Shown here: positions 55,876 through 64,000 of the stretch, piece by piece | Layout of the letters: the number at the start of each line of letters is the position of its first letter | How positions within the stretch are numbered: the stretch's first letter is position 1 | Assembly (NCBI RefSeq): GCF_900102215.1 | Contig: NZ_FNBG01000024.1 | Span: forward strand, 1 to 64,000 | Source: Fontibacillus panacisegetis | GTDB taxonomy: Bacteria; Bacillota; Bacilli; Paenibacillales; Paenibacillaceae | Length of the DNA stretch: 64,000 nt | Reading direction: 5' to 3' | Position numbers and translations under genes: made by a program | The notes under the pieces: generated by a model | Told to the model about the DNA's origin: nothing | The model's database searches: none | What the model saw: the letters and a program-made list of their open reading frames with translations, nothing else

Positions 55876-56118
55876 ATGGCAACAGAGGCTCTTCACAATC
55901 AAGTTATTCAAAAAGCGTGGCAAGATCCTGATTTCAAAGCAAAACTTCTAGCAGACCCTAAAGCAGCAATTCAAGAAGCGCTCGGTATAGTAATTCCTGA
56001 GCATATCAGCTTAAAGGCCGTAGAAGAAAATTCCAATGAATTTTATCTCGTTCTTCCTCCGCAGCCTTCAAAAACAGTGATTGCTTCTGATGTTACTCCA
56101 CAGTTCCAATGGGCATAA
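55876..56118 (+). CDS. NHLP-family precursor peptide
   Basis: An 80-residue peptide of the nitrile-hydratase-like leader (NHLP) type, used by ribosomal peptide natural products. The leader shows VIQKAWQDPDFKAKLLADPK, AAIQEALGIVIPEHISLKAV and EENSNEFYLVLPP. The remaining core, about 17 residues after the LPP, has Ser, Thr, Asp and aromatic residues and ends QFQWA, with Trp79 next to last. There is no Gly-Gly cut and no cysteine. AAGGGTGA precedes the ATG. It follows the isoprenoid-enzyme-like gene; no cyclodehydratase, lanthionine or radical-SAM enzyme, protease or exporter lies within several kilobases. Confidence 0.8.
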   Translation: MATEALHNQVIQKAWQDPDFKAKLLADPKAAIQEALGIVIPEHISLKAVEENSNEFYLVLPPQPSKTVIASDVTPQFQWA

Positions 56119-56175
56119 AGACTCTGTAATTAGTAAAGTATTTAAGATAAGACAGGGATGGTTGAGATTATTCAG

Positions 56176-58095
56176 TTATTCAATGGTGCTAATGCATACC
56201 TTTGGAAACTGAATAATCACTTCCGTCCCTATTCCTTTTTCACTTGCAAACTTGATACTTCCCTCCATTACTTCAATAATTCGGAGCGTCACCATTAACC
56301 CCAGACCAGTACCTTTCGTTTTGTTCGTAAAATATGGTTCTCCCAGCCTTGCCAATACCTCGGCCTCCATTCCTTCACCATTATCCTTAATGTGAATGTG
56401 TACTTTTTCGCCTTCTTCATAGGCCCAAATCTGGATTTCACCTTCGCCCTGCAGCGATTCAATGCTGTTCTTAATAATGTTAATGAAGGCTTGCTTGAAT
56501 TTTGAAGAATTCCCTCTGATATAAATATCATTAGGAATGTGCACGGATATTTCGCCCCCCTGCATATTGGCCATAGGGATTAAAATACCCTCAATATGGA
56601 TAAACTCATCCAAAATATTCAAATTTGTTATTACACCTGCTTCCGGCTTGGCAAAAGTCAAATAATCTGTAATGATCTCCGACGCCCGATCCAGTTCATG
56701 CATAGCCATATTCAAATAAACCTTCTCTGAAGGCTGTCTTTCAAGAAGAAGCTGAATAAACCCACGAGTAACTTGCAGAGGATTGCGTACTTCATGGGCA
56801 ACAGATGCTGCTAGTTCGCTAATGATTTCCATTCTTTCCGAACGTTGAAGCTCATTGTTGAACATTTCTAATTGTTTAGTATATTGTACAATTCTCTTAT
56901 GGTTTTCGGAAAACTTTCTGCCAAGAATAATTATCAATGAGATGAGGAAACATACGATCCCCCATTTCCATAGAAACAAGCTGTAATACGGATCAACTAT
57001 GTAGTAATATAGTAATTCTCCAATGCCAATTAATGCAAAAATGATAAAACCCATTGAAAAGATAATCGCATTTTTATCTCCCTGAACTGCATACTTGGTT
57101 GAGAAACAAATAAGCAGTATAAATTGTACTATCATTATTATGCCAAGCACTTGCAAAGATACGATATAGTAAAATCCGTATAATAGGACTTGGAAATTAG
57201 AAATAACTAGCAATAGGAAGCAAACTAAACAGAAACAAGAATAAATTGTTTGAAATATTCTGAAGCGTCGAACAATAGAATGAAGCCCCGAACCGAACGT
57301 TTTTTCAAAGAAGAAAGTAAATGTAGGCAATAAAATATACAGAGATATATCAAATAACACTGAATACATACCTCTCATTGACTGATGAAGCCATGCTGGT
57401 AAGGGACTATAAGTAATAACTAAAAATCCACTGGATAAGATTACGGCACATAGGGAAAGCCACATAGACAAATTCCCAGTATATAAAAACAAAGAGCATA
57501 CCAGCATAATTAGTGCAATAAAAATCAGCGTACTTCCCAGAATGTAAGTGGCTGTGTTATTACTGATAAAGCCCCTGATCATGTCTTGATACTTTCCAAC
57601 CTTGATTTGTTTCACAATACCAATGCTACTATCGTTTCGTTCCAAACCTACATAAACCTTCTGATGCGAATTAATTACACTAAGAGGTAAGAGCACCGTA
57701 TTATAACTCAGAGCAAAATTACTAACATTATCATATATATCAACTCCATCGACTTTAACTACCACATGAGTACCATAAATCCTTTCAAAAAAAATTGCGG
57801 CAGCCTTTTCATTTAAATCAGGCAATTCAAACTTAACCCATTGAGCAGAATCCCCCTGAGTTCTCTCTGTAACAGAATTACTTCCATCGACGTCAATCCA
57901 ACCGTCCATAGCGTCCAACTGATCTGTGGTAATATTCGAATCAAGCTCACTTACCCATTTTATTTGCCATTGATTAATGACATGCTCATCAACATGATTA
58001 TTCTCGGGAACTTCTAAAAGAAAAATACAAAAAGCAACTATAATAAGTACAACTATACTAAACAACACCCTATATAAAACTTTCATATCCTGCAT
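56176..58095 (-). CDS. Membrane sensor histidine kinase, 7TM-DISM type
   Basis: A 639-residue kinase. A first helix (about residues 8-28) leads to an extracellular domain of about 150 residues, then seven hydrophobic segments (about 182-392), a short linker and a HisKA/HATPase core. The phosphorylated His434 is in AASVAHEVRNPLQVTRGF; NIIKNSIESL, DNGEGM and GTGLGLMV follow. This matches the 7TMR-DISM plan joined to a KinB-like core. ATG 58095 or 58086 may be the start. There is no response regulator beside it, as for sporulation phosphorelay kinases. Its stop is 57 bases from that of the NHLP gene, tail to tail. Confidence 0.85.
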   Translation of the reverse strand: MQDMKVLYRVLFSIVVLIIVAFCIFLLEVPENNHVDEHVINQWQIKWVSELDSNITTDQLDAMDGWIDVDGSNSVTERTQGDSAQWVKFELPDLNEKAAAIFFERIYGTHVVVKVDGVDIYDNVSNFALSYNTVLLPLSVINSHQKVYVGLERNDSSIGIVKQIKVGKYQDMIRGFISNNTATYILGSTLIFIALIMLVCSLFLYTGNLSMWLSLCAVILSSGFLVITYSPLPAWLHQSMRGMYSVLFDISLYILLPTFTFFFEKTFGSGLHSIVRRFRIFQTIYSCFCLVCFLLLVISNFQVLLYGFYYIVSLQVLGIIMIVQFILLICFSTKYAVQGDKNAIIFSMGFIIFALIGIGELLYYYIVDPYYSLFLWKWGIVCFLISLIIILGRKFSENHKRIVQYTKQLEMFNNELQRSERMEIISELAASVAHEVRNPLQVTRGFIQLLLERQPSEKVYLNMAMHELDRASEIITDYLTFAKPEAGVITNLNILDEFIHIEGILIPMANMQGGEISVHIPNDIYIRGNSSKFKQAFINIIKNSIESLQGEGEIQIWAYEEGEKVHIHIKDNGEGMEAEVLARLGEPYFTNKTKGTGLGLMVTLRIIEVMEGSIKFASEKGIGTEVIIQFPKVCISTIE

Positions 58096-58296
58096 CCTAC
58101 CCCTACTCGCTAGAAATGAGAGCCATTCTACTTTATTTTCAATTTTGGAAACTATTATTTATTCGATACAGATATACACAATACCTTCAATATTATGGAA
58201 TAAAAGATATTTTTTATTTGGTTGTGATCAAGGATATTGTACCTTTATTAAGATTTTTAATCTATGGATAGTTTTTACATGGTGAAAATGAAATCA

Positions 58297-58333
58297 AAAA
58301 ATAAAACCGGGCAGGAATATCCTAACCCGGTTT
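58297..58333 (-). terminator. Terminator of the chemoreceptor gene
   Basis: AAACCGGG and CCCGGTTT pair around a 14-base loop, followed by TTATTTTTTGA on the minus strand. Confidence 0.75.
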
Positions 58334-58360
58334 CTTCTAGAAACATTATTATAAATGTAT

Positions 58361-60343
58361 CTACTTGTCTTTGTAAATTTTAAATTGGCCTACTAATTGC
58401 TGGAGTTGTTCAGCCATTCTGCTTAAGTCAGTAGATGAAGAGGCAACTTCTTCTATTGAAGCCAGCTGTTCCTCGGCGGCGGCTGAAATCGTTTCTGTAT
58501 TCCCTGCCATTGCTTCTGAAAGACCACGAATCAAACTAATTTCATTTTCAACAGTGTCAGCACCCTCTGCCACTTCATTCATTGATAAAGATACTGAATG
58601 AATCATATCCGCCGCTCCCACAATCGATTTACGTATCATTTCAAACGACTGACCTGACAGATCGACTGCTTCCATTCCTTGTGCGACACGATCCTTAACC
58701 TCCTCCATTGTACTGGAGGCTTTGCTCATTTCATGCTGAATATGTTCAATAAGATTTTTAATCTGTTCTGCTGATTGTCCGGAACCTTCCGCAAGCTTAC
58801 GAACCTCTGAAGCAACAACCGCAAATCCACGACCTTGTTCACCTGCTCTCGCTGCTTCAATCGATGCATTAAGAGCTAATAAATTTGTCTGTTGTGCAAT
58901 GCTGGCAATAACACCAACGATATCACCAACATGCTCTGCGCGGCTATTTAGTGACTGAATAACATCACCAAGTTCTTCAACGGCGTATTGAATACCTTGT
59001 ATTTTCTCTTCAGCACTTGTAACAGCATGTGTACCTTGATTTGTTGATTCTGTTGTATTGGACATCGTTCCTGTTACTTGATTCATCTGTTCGGTAATAT
59101 GCTCAACCTTCCGATTCATGTGATCTACACTCTTCATTCCGCCATCTACACTTCTCAGCTGATGCTCACTTCCAACTGCTACTTCCTGAATCGCTGTCGT
59201 CACATTCTCGATTGCTTTTGTAGTCTGTTCTGCACCTGCTGTCAATTCCTCTGCTGATGCGGACAGACTATCTGTCATTTCTCTGACGCCTTCAACCATT
59301 CCTCTCAAGTTATCCACCATGATCTGGAAGTTATTCGCCAGATCACCGATTTCATCCTGACGGAAAGAATCCAGTCGCTTGGTCAAATCTCCTTTTCCTA
59401 ACACAGCTGTTGCTTCTTTAAGCTTGCGCAGCGGTACTGTCACGGATCTTACATTAAGGAAAATAATCACAACTGCTGCCAGAACGGAAGCCAAGACAAC
59501 AAATATCGCTGTATCGCGGATTTCTTTCGTATCCTCTTTTACTTCATCTTCGCTAATCGTACCACCAATTCTCCATCCCGATATCTCATTTTTCATGTGC
59601 GCCATTTTATAGTCTACATTCTGACTAGTATAGCTCAGGATATCATTGTCTGACTTAAATAATGACTCCGTATATTCTTCTTTGGATTCTTCACCAATGA
59701 CTGCAGTAGGATGAACAAGATTTTTTTTGCTGCTATCCAGAATAATGATGTACCCTTCTTCGCCTACTTTCATATCTGTCAGCTTAGCTAACGTCGATAA
59801 ATCCAGATTTAATGAAATAACACCTTTTCCGTCAGGCAACAGCTGAGAAATAGATACTACCGGATTTCCATCAACAGACTGAAAGACCGGAGATATAACC
59901 GCTCCCTTCATTTGCTTGTGGGCGAGGGTGTACCAATCCCTTTTTCTCGGGTCAAAACCTTCGGGCAGGGGATCATCCAGAGCACGAATGATGGACCCTT
60001 TATCTGTTCCTACATATATATCCAAAACATCCTTATGAATCGCACGATATTGCTTAAACATATCCTTGATCGTTTTATTTCCTTCAGCCACTTCTTTCTC
60101 TATATCCCCAGTAGCTACCTTACTAGCGTAATACTCCAGATCAACTATTTTTTCTTCAATTAAATTGTTTACGATGGCGTTCGCTGAATTTACGCTTCCG
60201 TGAGCGCTTGCCATCAATTCTTCCTCTACTCGATCGCTGGCAACAGAATATGTAGTTATTGAAATAATCATGCTAGGAATTAATAACACAAGTAAATATG
60301 TAACAACCATTCTATTTCTGATTGAAAATGAAATTTTTTTCAT
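58361..60343 (-). CDS. Methyl-accepting chemotaxis protein, dCache type
   Basis: A 660-residue chemoreceptor. Helix one (about residues 11-31), an extracellular double-Cache domain with the marker [14 protein letters not shown] and [20 protein letters not shown], helix two (about 278-300), HAMP and a long signalling hairpin with [20 protein letters not shown] and [20 protein letters not shown] at the tip. The Cache motif resembles that of amino-acid receptors such as McpB/McpC and TlpA of B. subtilis, so amines or amino acids are plausible ligands. It is not close to the receptor at 47353. Confidence 0.93.
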   Translation of the reverse strand: MKKISFSIRNRMVVTYLLVLLIPSMIISITTYSVASDRVEEELMASAHGSVNSANAIVNNLIEEKIVDLEYYASKVATGDIEKEVAEGNKTIKDMFKQYRAIHKDVLDIYVGTDKGSIIRALDDPLPEGFDPRKRDWYTLAHKQMKGAVISPVFQSVDGNPVVSISQLLPDGKGVISLNLDLSTLAKLTDMKVGEEGYIIILDSSKKNLVHPTAVIGEESKEEYTESLFKSDNDILSYTSQNVDYKMAHMKNEISGWRIGGTISEDEVKEDTKEIRDTAIFVVLASVLAAVVIIFLNVRSVTVPLRKLKEATAVLGKGDLTKRLDSFRQDEIGDLANNFQIMVDNLRGMVEGVREMTDSLSASAEELTAGAEQTTKAIENVTTAIQEVAVGSEHQLRSVDGGMKSVDHMNRKVEHITEQMNQVTGTMSNTTESTNQGTHAVTSAEEKIQGIQYAVEELGDVIQSLNSRAEHVGDIVGVIASIAQQTNLLALNASIEAARAGEQGRGFAVVASEVRKLAEGSGQSAEQIKNLIEHIQHEMSKASSTMEEVKDRVAQGMEAVDLSGQSFEMIRKSIVGAADMIHSVSLSMNEVAEGADTVENEISLIRGLSEAMAGNTETISAAAEEQLASIEEVASSSTDLSRMAEQLQQLVGQFKIYKDK

Positions 60344-60512
60344 AAAAGCCCCCCCTTTTCTTAACTCAAAATATCAATATTTGACACTATTATATACTGA
60401 TTGTCGGATTTTGACGATCCATTTTAAAATACAAAGTATAGCAAAATAATAATGTCCTTACTCGTGATATAATAACGCTAAATCGATCGGAAATTAGAAA
60501 GGTGGATATGCC

Positions 60513-61256
60513 ATGAAAGGCGCTGCACTCGAAGTCGAAATATGTCTTCTTGCAGGCAAAATAATGCTTCAGAGCGGAGCAGAAACTTACCGTGTAGAAG
60601 ATACGATGATTAGAATGTCAAATTCGCTTGGTCTTAATGGATCACATAGCTATGTCACTCCGACCGGAATTGTATTTCAACCCGGTGAAGCACTGCCAGC
60701 GAAGCTGATTCGTATCGAGGAACGGACAACAAATTTACATAAAGTATCCGCAGTCAACGATATTTCACGCAAGCTTAGCAGCGAGACTATATCATCAGAA
60801 GAAGCTCATCAACTGCTTATACAAATTGACAGCTCCAAAAATGCCTACCCGCTTGCACTGCAAGTTGCTGCCGCCGCGATCGCAAGCGGATGCTTTACAA
60901 TCATGTTTAGAGGAAGCCTGACCGATTTCATTCCCGGGGTATTGTGTGGTGGTCTCGGATTTATATCCTATATCCTTCTGAATCAAGTATTTAAAATCAA
61001 ATTTTTCGCTGAATTTACCGCCTCATTCCTGATTGGCATTATGGCTATATTACTGGTTCGAGTTGGAGTAGGTGTCACAATGGATAAAATCATTATCGGT
61101 TCCGTCATGCCGCTTGTCCCTGGTCTGCTCATCACGAATGCAGTACGCGATCTTATGGCTGGACATCTCGTGTCCGGTTTATCGCGGGGCGCCGAAGCTT
61201 TTCTCACTGCTTTTGCTATCGGGGCAGGCATTGCTGTAGTGTTCAGCATTCTGTAA
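60513..61256 (+). CDS. Threonine/serine exporter, N-terminal subunit
   Basis: A 247-residue ThrE-type protein (DUF1212 half). The soluble first part has LLAGKIMLQSGAETYRVEDT and VTPTGIVFQPG; five hydrophobic segments follow, with GSVMPLVPGLLITNAVRDLM as a landmark. In C. glutamicum ThrE, both halves are one protein that exports threonine and serine; here they are separate genes. GAAAGGTGG precedes the ATG. The second half starts 18 bases on. Confidence 0.88.
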   Translation: MKGAALEVEICLLAGKIMLQSGAETYRVEDTMIRMSNSLGLNGSHSYVTPTGIVFQPGEALPAKLIRIEERTTNLHKVSAVNDISRKLSSETISSEEAHQLLIQIDSSKNAYPLALQVAAAAIASGCFTIMFRGSLTDFIPGVLCGGLGFISYILLNQVFKIKFFAEFTASFLIGIMAILLVRVGVGVTMDKIIIGSVMPLVPGLLITNAVRDLMAGHLVSGLSRGAEAFLTAFAIGAGIAVVFSIL

Positions 61257-61273
61257 ATACATAGAAAGGGGTC

Positions 61274-61747
61274 ATGTCTTACATGGTAATTACCCTGCAT
61301 TTGATTACAAGTTTTATCGCCTCGGGAGCGTTCGGTATTATTTTCAATGCACCAAAACGCACCCTCCTTCACTGCGGTATAGTTGGCATGTTAGGCTGGA
61401 TCGCATACATTGTGCTGGATTTTAGAATGGAAGCTATTTTCTCCACGGTAGCAGCGACATTCATTGTAGGAGTCATCAGTCAGTTATTTGCTAAATTATT
61501 CAAAAAACCTGTCATCATATTCAGCGTCTCCGGCATCATTCCGCTTGTTCCCGGTGGCCTTGCTTATGATGCGATGCGGAATTTCGTCGTCAATGAATAC
61601 AATGTTGCAATTCAGCTTGCCGCTCAGGCTTTTTTGATCTCCGGATCGATCGCTATCGGTCTTGTTATGTCTGAGGTGCTAAATCAGCTTCTACATAAAA
61701 TCCCATTAAAAATGCCGATTTGGAAGGCTAAGAAATTACCAAAATAG
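61274..61747 (+). CDS. Threonine/serine exporter, C-terminal subunit
   Basis: A 157-residue ThrE_2 (DUF3815) membrane protein with four hydrophobic segments and SGIIPLVPGGLAYDAMRNFV, which mirrors the PLVPG motif of the first subunit. ATG 61274 is only two bases from AAGGGG, so ATG 61283 (MVITLHLITSF) may be the true start. With the upstream gene it would make one exporter. Confidence 0.87.
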   Translation: MSYMVITLHLITSFIASGAFGIIFNAPKRTLLHCGIVGMLGWIAYIVLDFRMEAIFSTVAATFIVGVISQLFAKLFKKPVIIFSVSGIIPLVPGGLAYDAMRNFVVNEYNVAIQLAAQAFLISGSIAIGLVMSEVLNQLLHKIPLKMPIWKAKKLPK

Positions 61748-61828
61748 TTTGGTGAAACATGATATAATATCAAGCGGCCTGTTTAGTAAAACGTATAGGA
61801 ACAGATATCATAATTTAGCTGAAAGAAG

Positions 61829-62764
61829 ATGGACACCAAGATGATTATCGATATTGTGATGGATGTAGTTCTACCCATTTTTGTACTGATTGGGCTTGGA
61901 GCATTCATGCATCGAGCTTTTCAATTGGACTTGTATACTTTAGCGAAAATCAACTTCTATTACATCACCCCCGCAGTGGTGTTTCTGGGAATGTATCGAT
62001 CCGAAATGTCACCCGCCTTGCTTGGAAATGTTACTTTATTCTACGTGTTATATGTAGTGTTGCTATATGGAGTCAGCTCCATCGTAAGCTGGAAAATGAA
62101 ATTCGGTGCAGGAATGAAGGCAGCGTTCACCAATAGTCTCATTTTGGACAATTCCGGCAACTATGGGCTTCCCATTAACCAGCTTGCCTTCAAAGGTGAT
62201 CCGCTTGCGACATCTATTCAGGCGTTAGTCATGACATTTCAAAGTCTTGTTACCTTTACATATGGCGTAATGTCAGTTCAGCGGGCCAAATCGGGAGGTA
62301 CATTGAAAGCTGCACTCATCGGTTTTCTTAAAATGCCTGTCCCATACGCTCTGATATTAGGCTTGATTTTTCACGTATTTCACTGGCCCTTGCCTCAATT
62401 TGTATCTAAACCGCTCGGTTACATTTCAGATTCCATGGTTAGCATCGCGTTGTTAACGCTTGGTGCACAAATTATAAAATATCCGCTTCGATTGGACCGA
62501 CTTGAAGTATACATAAGCGTAATCTTGCGGCTGCTCATCGGCCCAGTCATCGGAGTGCTGCTTGTCTTTTTATTAGGGATGAAAGGTATTCCTGCCCAAG
62601 CGCTGCTCATTGCATCCGGGATGCCTTCTGGTGTCAACAGCACGATCTTAGCTGAGGAATACGATAACGAGCCGGATTTCGCCTCGCAAACTGTATTGAT
62701 TTCGACTCTTTTAAACGTAATCACCATTACGGCATTGATTTCATTATCCAGATATGTGGGCTGA
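61829..62764 (+). CDS. AEC-family transporter
   Basis: A 311-residue membrane protein of the auxin efflux carrier family, with ten hydrophobic segments in two halves. The conserved crossing point is NSLILDNSGNYGLPINQLAF in the first half and IASGMPSGVNSTILAEEYDN in the second. Bacterial members move organic acids such as malate or malonate; the substrate here is unknown. The site before ATG 61829 is weak, and ATG 61841 (MIIDIVMDVVLP) is an alternative. It may extend the thrE operon. Confidence 0.88.
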   Translation: MDTKMIIDIVMDVVLPIFVLIGLGAFMHRAFQLDLYTLAKINFYYITPAVVFLGMYRSEMSPALLGNVTLFYVLYVVLLYGVSSIVSWKMKFGAGMKAAFTNSLILDNSGNYGLPINQLAFKGDPLATSIQALVMTFQSLVTFTYGVMSVQRAKSGGTLKAALIGFLKMPVPYALILGLIFHVFHWPLPQFVSKPLGYISDSMVSIALLTLGAQIIKYPLRLDRLEVYISVILRLLIGPVIGVLLVFLLGMKGIPAQALLIASGMPSGVNSTILAEEYDNEPDFASQTVLISTLLNVITITALISLSRYVG

Positions 62765-62853
62765 GGAACCTTGGATTGTTCTGATGGATAAGCAATATAG
62801 TTATCAAAAGGCCAAACCAATAATGTTGCCGACTCTTTCACTTCATAATAAAT

Positions 62854-63254
62854 GGGACTGTCCCAAAAGTAGGCTTACTGTCAAAACTAGAAATAGCGGT
62901 GCAATGAAGACGATCCCTGCACCGCTTGACCCCGCCACGTTTTCATGACCGTATCCCATGTGTAATAGTAGTCATGATGCGGAATTCCTGAAATTCCTGC
63001 AAATGTGCAGGCTTTGATCATGTAAAGTCTCTAAATGCCCTAAATTGCTGTAAATGTGCAGGCTTTCTCTAAGGATTCTCTTCAAACTAGTCTATTCTAA
63101 ACAATATTGCTGCATTTTTGCACGCTTTTGTTCATCCTTTCATGGCTACTTTTTTAAAACTGCATTTTTGCAGCTTTTCCTGATATCTTGCCTTTCCACT
63201 GCTAAAAAAGAAGCGCCCCTCAAAGTTATCCTAGATAACTTTTGGGACGGCCTC
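62854..63254. mobile_element. MITE-like element, copy 3 (both ends present)
   Basis: About 401 bases with inverted ends: GGGACTGTCCCAAAAGTAGG on the left and ACTTTTGGGACGGCCTC on the right. Inside are the GCGGTGCA/TGCACCGC hairpin and a CTGCA tetrad at 62997, 63048, 63110 and 63160 (51-62-50). No transposase is encoded. No clear target duplication was seen. It is the best copy to define the element. Confidence 0.8.
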
Positions 63255-63272
63255 TTCAGTACAACTAAAGTA

Positions 63273-63440
63273 TTATTTCGCGTTCAATTCAAAATTGGTC
63301 TGATGCAATTCTTTGATCGTTCTTTGCAGAAATTGACCCTCTTGTTTTCCTAATCCATATTGGTTATCCTTGGCGATTAATTCACCAATCCGTCGTTTTA
63401 GCATTTCCATCCGGCGTTCCAACACTTCATCATAAGCCAA
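63273..63440 (-). CDS. Small charged protein
   Basis: A 55-residue frame from TTG 63440: MAYDEVLERRMEMLKRRIGE, then LIAKDNQYGLGKQEGQFLQR and a helical end. It is fully helical and highly charged, with codon use like a real gene. GAGGAG lies ten bases upstream, rather far; ATG within that gap is out of frame and soon stops. I know no family for it. It starts 19 bases from the MITE edge, so the MITE marks its 3' side. Confidence 0.5.
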   Translation of the reverse strand: MAYDEVLERRMEMLKRRIGELIAKDNQYGLGKQEGQFLQRTIKELHQTNFELNAK

Positions 63441-63705
63441 GCCAGGTCATCTCCTCTATAATTGAACTATTTTTTTACACAATTATTAGTATAGAGGTTT
63501 CACGCCAGCATGAAAAACAGGATCTAAGACTGTCTCGCCATAAAATGAATAATATTTATCTACTCTTGGAACGGTACGGAATCATCCATAAACATCCTTA
63601 GCAACGCTCCAAAATACTTCCCATTACTCCCAATCCATCCGACACTGTTCGACATTGGAGATCAAAATCGACATATTACTCTCTAGCAGAGCTAAGAGCT
63701 GATAC

Positions 63706-63733
63706 TTTGTAATAGGAATAAATACAGTATAAT
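63706..63733 (+). promoter_or_regulatory. Candidate promoter of the HAD gene
   Basis: TATAAT (63728-63733) lies 38 bases before the ATG. TTTGTA (63706) or TTGTAA (63707) stands 15-16 bases upstream as a weak -35. Bases 63441-63705 show nothing else. Confidence 0.45.
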
Positions 63734-63771
63734 ATTTCGTAGAATATAGCTCTTAAAGGAGAACTTCCATC

Positions 63772-64000
63772 ATGACTCAAAATATACCGCCGCAAGCTGT
63801 TTTCTTCGATGTCGACGATACACTCTATGATCATCTTATTCCATTTCGAAAGGCCCTGCAGAATATTCTTCATACAAATACCGATTTCCCTTATGAACAT
63901 GCCTATCACCGAATGCGTTATTTCAGTGATACTTTATCAGCCCAGGCCGGAGGGACTCCGACTCATGGGAGGGTTCTTGAGGATATGCGAAGAAATCGCT
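63772..64000 (+). CDS. HAD-family hydrolase, N-terminal part
   Basis: The first 76 residues of a HAD phosphatase run off the window end. Motif I is FFDVDDTLYDH, with the nucleophile and acid/base aspartates (DxDxT). The helical cap begins at HLIPFRKALQNILH. AAAGGAG precedes the ATG by eight bases. The substrate class cannot be judged without the remaining motifs. Confidence 0.85.
   Translation, partial: MTQNIPPQAVFFDVDDTLYDHLIPFRKALQNILHTNTDFPYEHAYHRMRYFSDTLSAQAGGTPTHGRVLEDMRRNR

Noticed and set aside
63676-63909. 77-residue minus-strand ORF at the window end
   Set aside because: It lies antisense to the start of the HAD hydrolase, which has a clear motif I and ribosome binding site.

Overview
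The window looks like a chromosomal segment of a spore-forming, low-to-mid GC Firmicute of the Paenibacillus type. I infer this from protein content and style: a tatC/tatA/moaB/moaC/ABC-F block and a tsaE-tsaB-rimI-tsaD operon as in Bacillaceae, Ku plus LigD-type proteins, YtaF, VanW, paired M23-bactofilin operons, purine-rich Shine-Dalgarno sites and many TTG/GTG starts. No rRNA, tRNA, CRISPR array or prophage was seen.

Layout. 0.3-3.1 kb (minus): folate salvage, moaC, moaB, tatA, tatC. 3.2-5.2 kb (plus): an ABC-F ATPase, followed by an AT-rich gap with a dense cluster of DnaA boxes. 5.8-18.2 kb: an accessory island. It holds a lipoprotein with a tail-fibre-like C-terminus, a displaced RHS toxin tip with CPCC-type immunity gene (broken by IS66 pieces), and a four-gene minus-strand operon (CBM/PPC/YD secreted protein, secreted helper, 1714-aa RHS protein, immunity protein). 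A second, broken copy of the lipoprotein C-terminus closes the island. 18.3-22.8 kb: a membrane protein, cysteine synthase and rhodanese, a PadR/HAAS pair and a VanW protein. 23-34.6 kb: two paralogous M23-bactofilin operons bracket the tsa operon and a Ku/ligase/polymerase end-joining locus, with cardiolipin synthase. 34.6-46.6 kb: ABC exporter, LOG protein, glutamate synthase large subunit, YhgE/Pip protein with TetR, glycolipid glycosyltransferase. 46.6-54.7 kb: ThpR, chemoreceptor, YbaK, Dps, DivIVA-domain protein, GIY-YIG and DUF2087 proteins, a second TatA, YtaF. 54.9-58.1 kb: a class I isoprenoid-enzyme-like protein followed by an NHLP-type precursor peptide ending in FQWA, convergent with a sensor kinase. 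58.3-64 kb: chemoreceptor, split ThrE exporter, AEC transporter, small ORF and the start of a HAD hydrolase.

Two signals stand out. First, intergenic tetrads: four short motifs spaced 51, then 61-62 or 72-73, then 51 bases. They occur seven times in three unrelated motif families, and three of these sit inside a ~400-bp MITE-like element. Second, the isoprenoid-enzyme/NHLP-peptide pair, which suggests a prenylated or terpenoid-linked peptide product, loosely like ComQ-ComX. The DnaA-box cluster beside the ABC-F gene is a third candidate for conserved but easily missed function.
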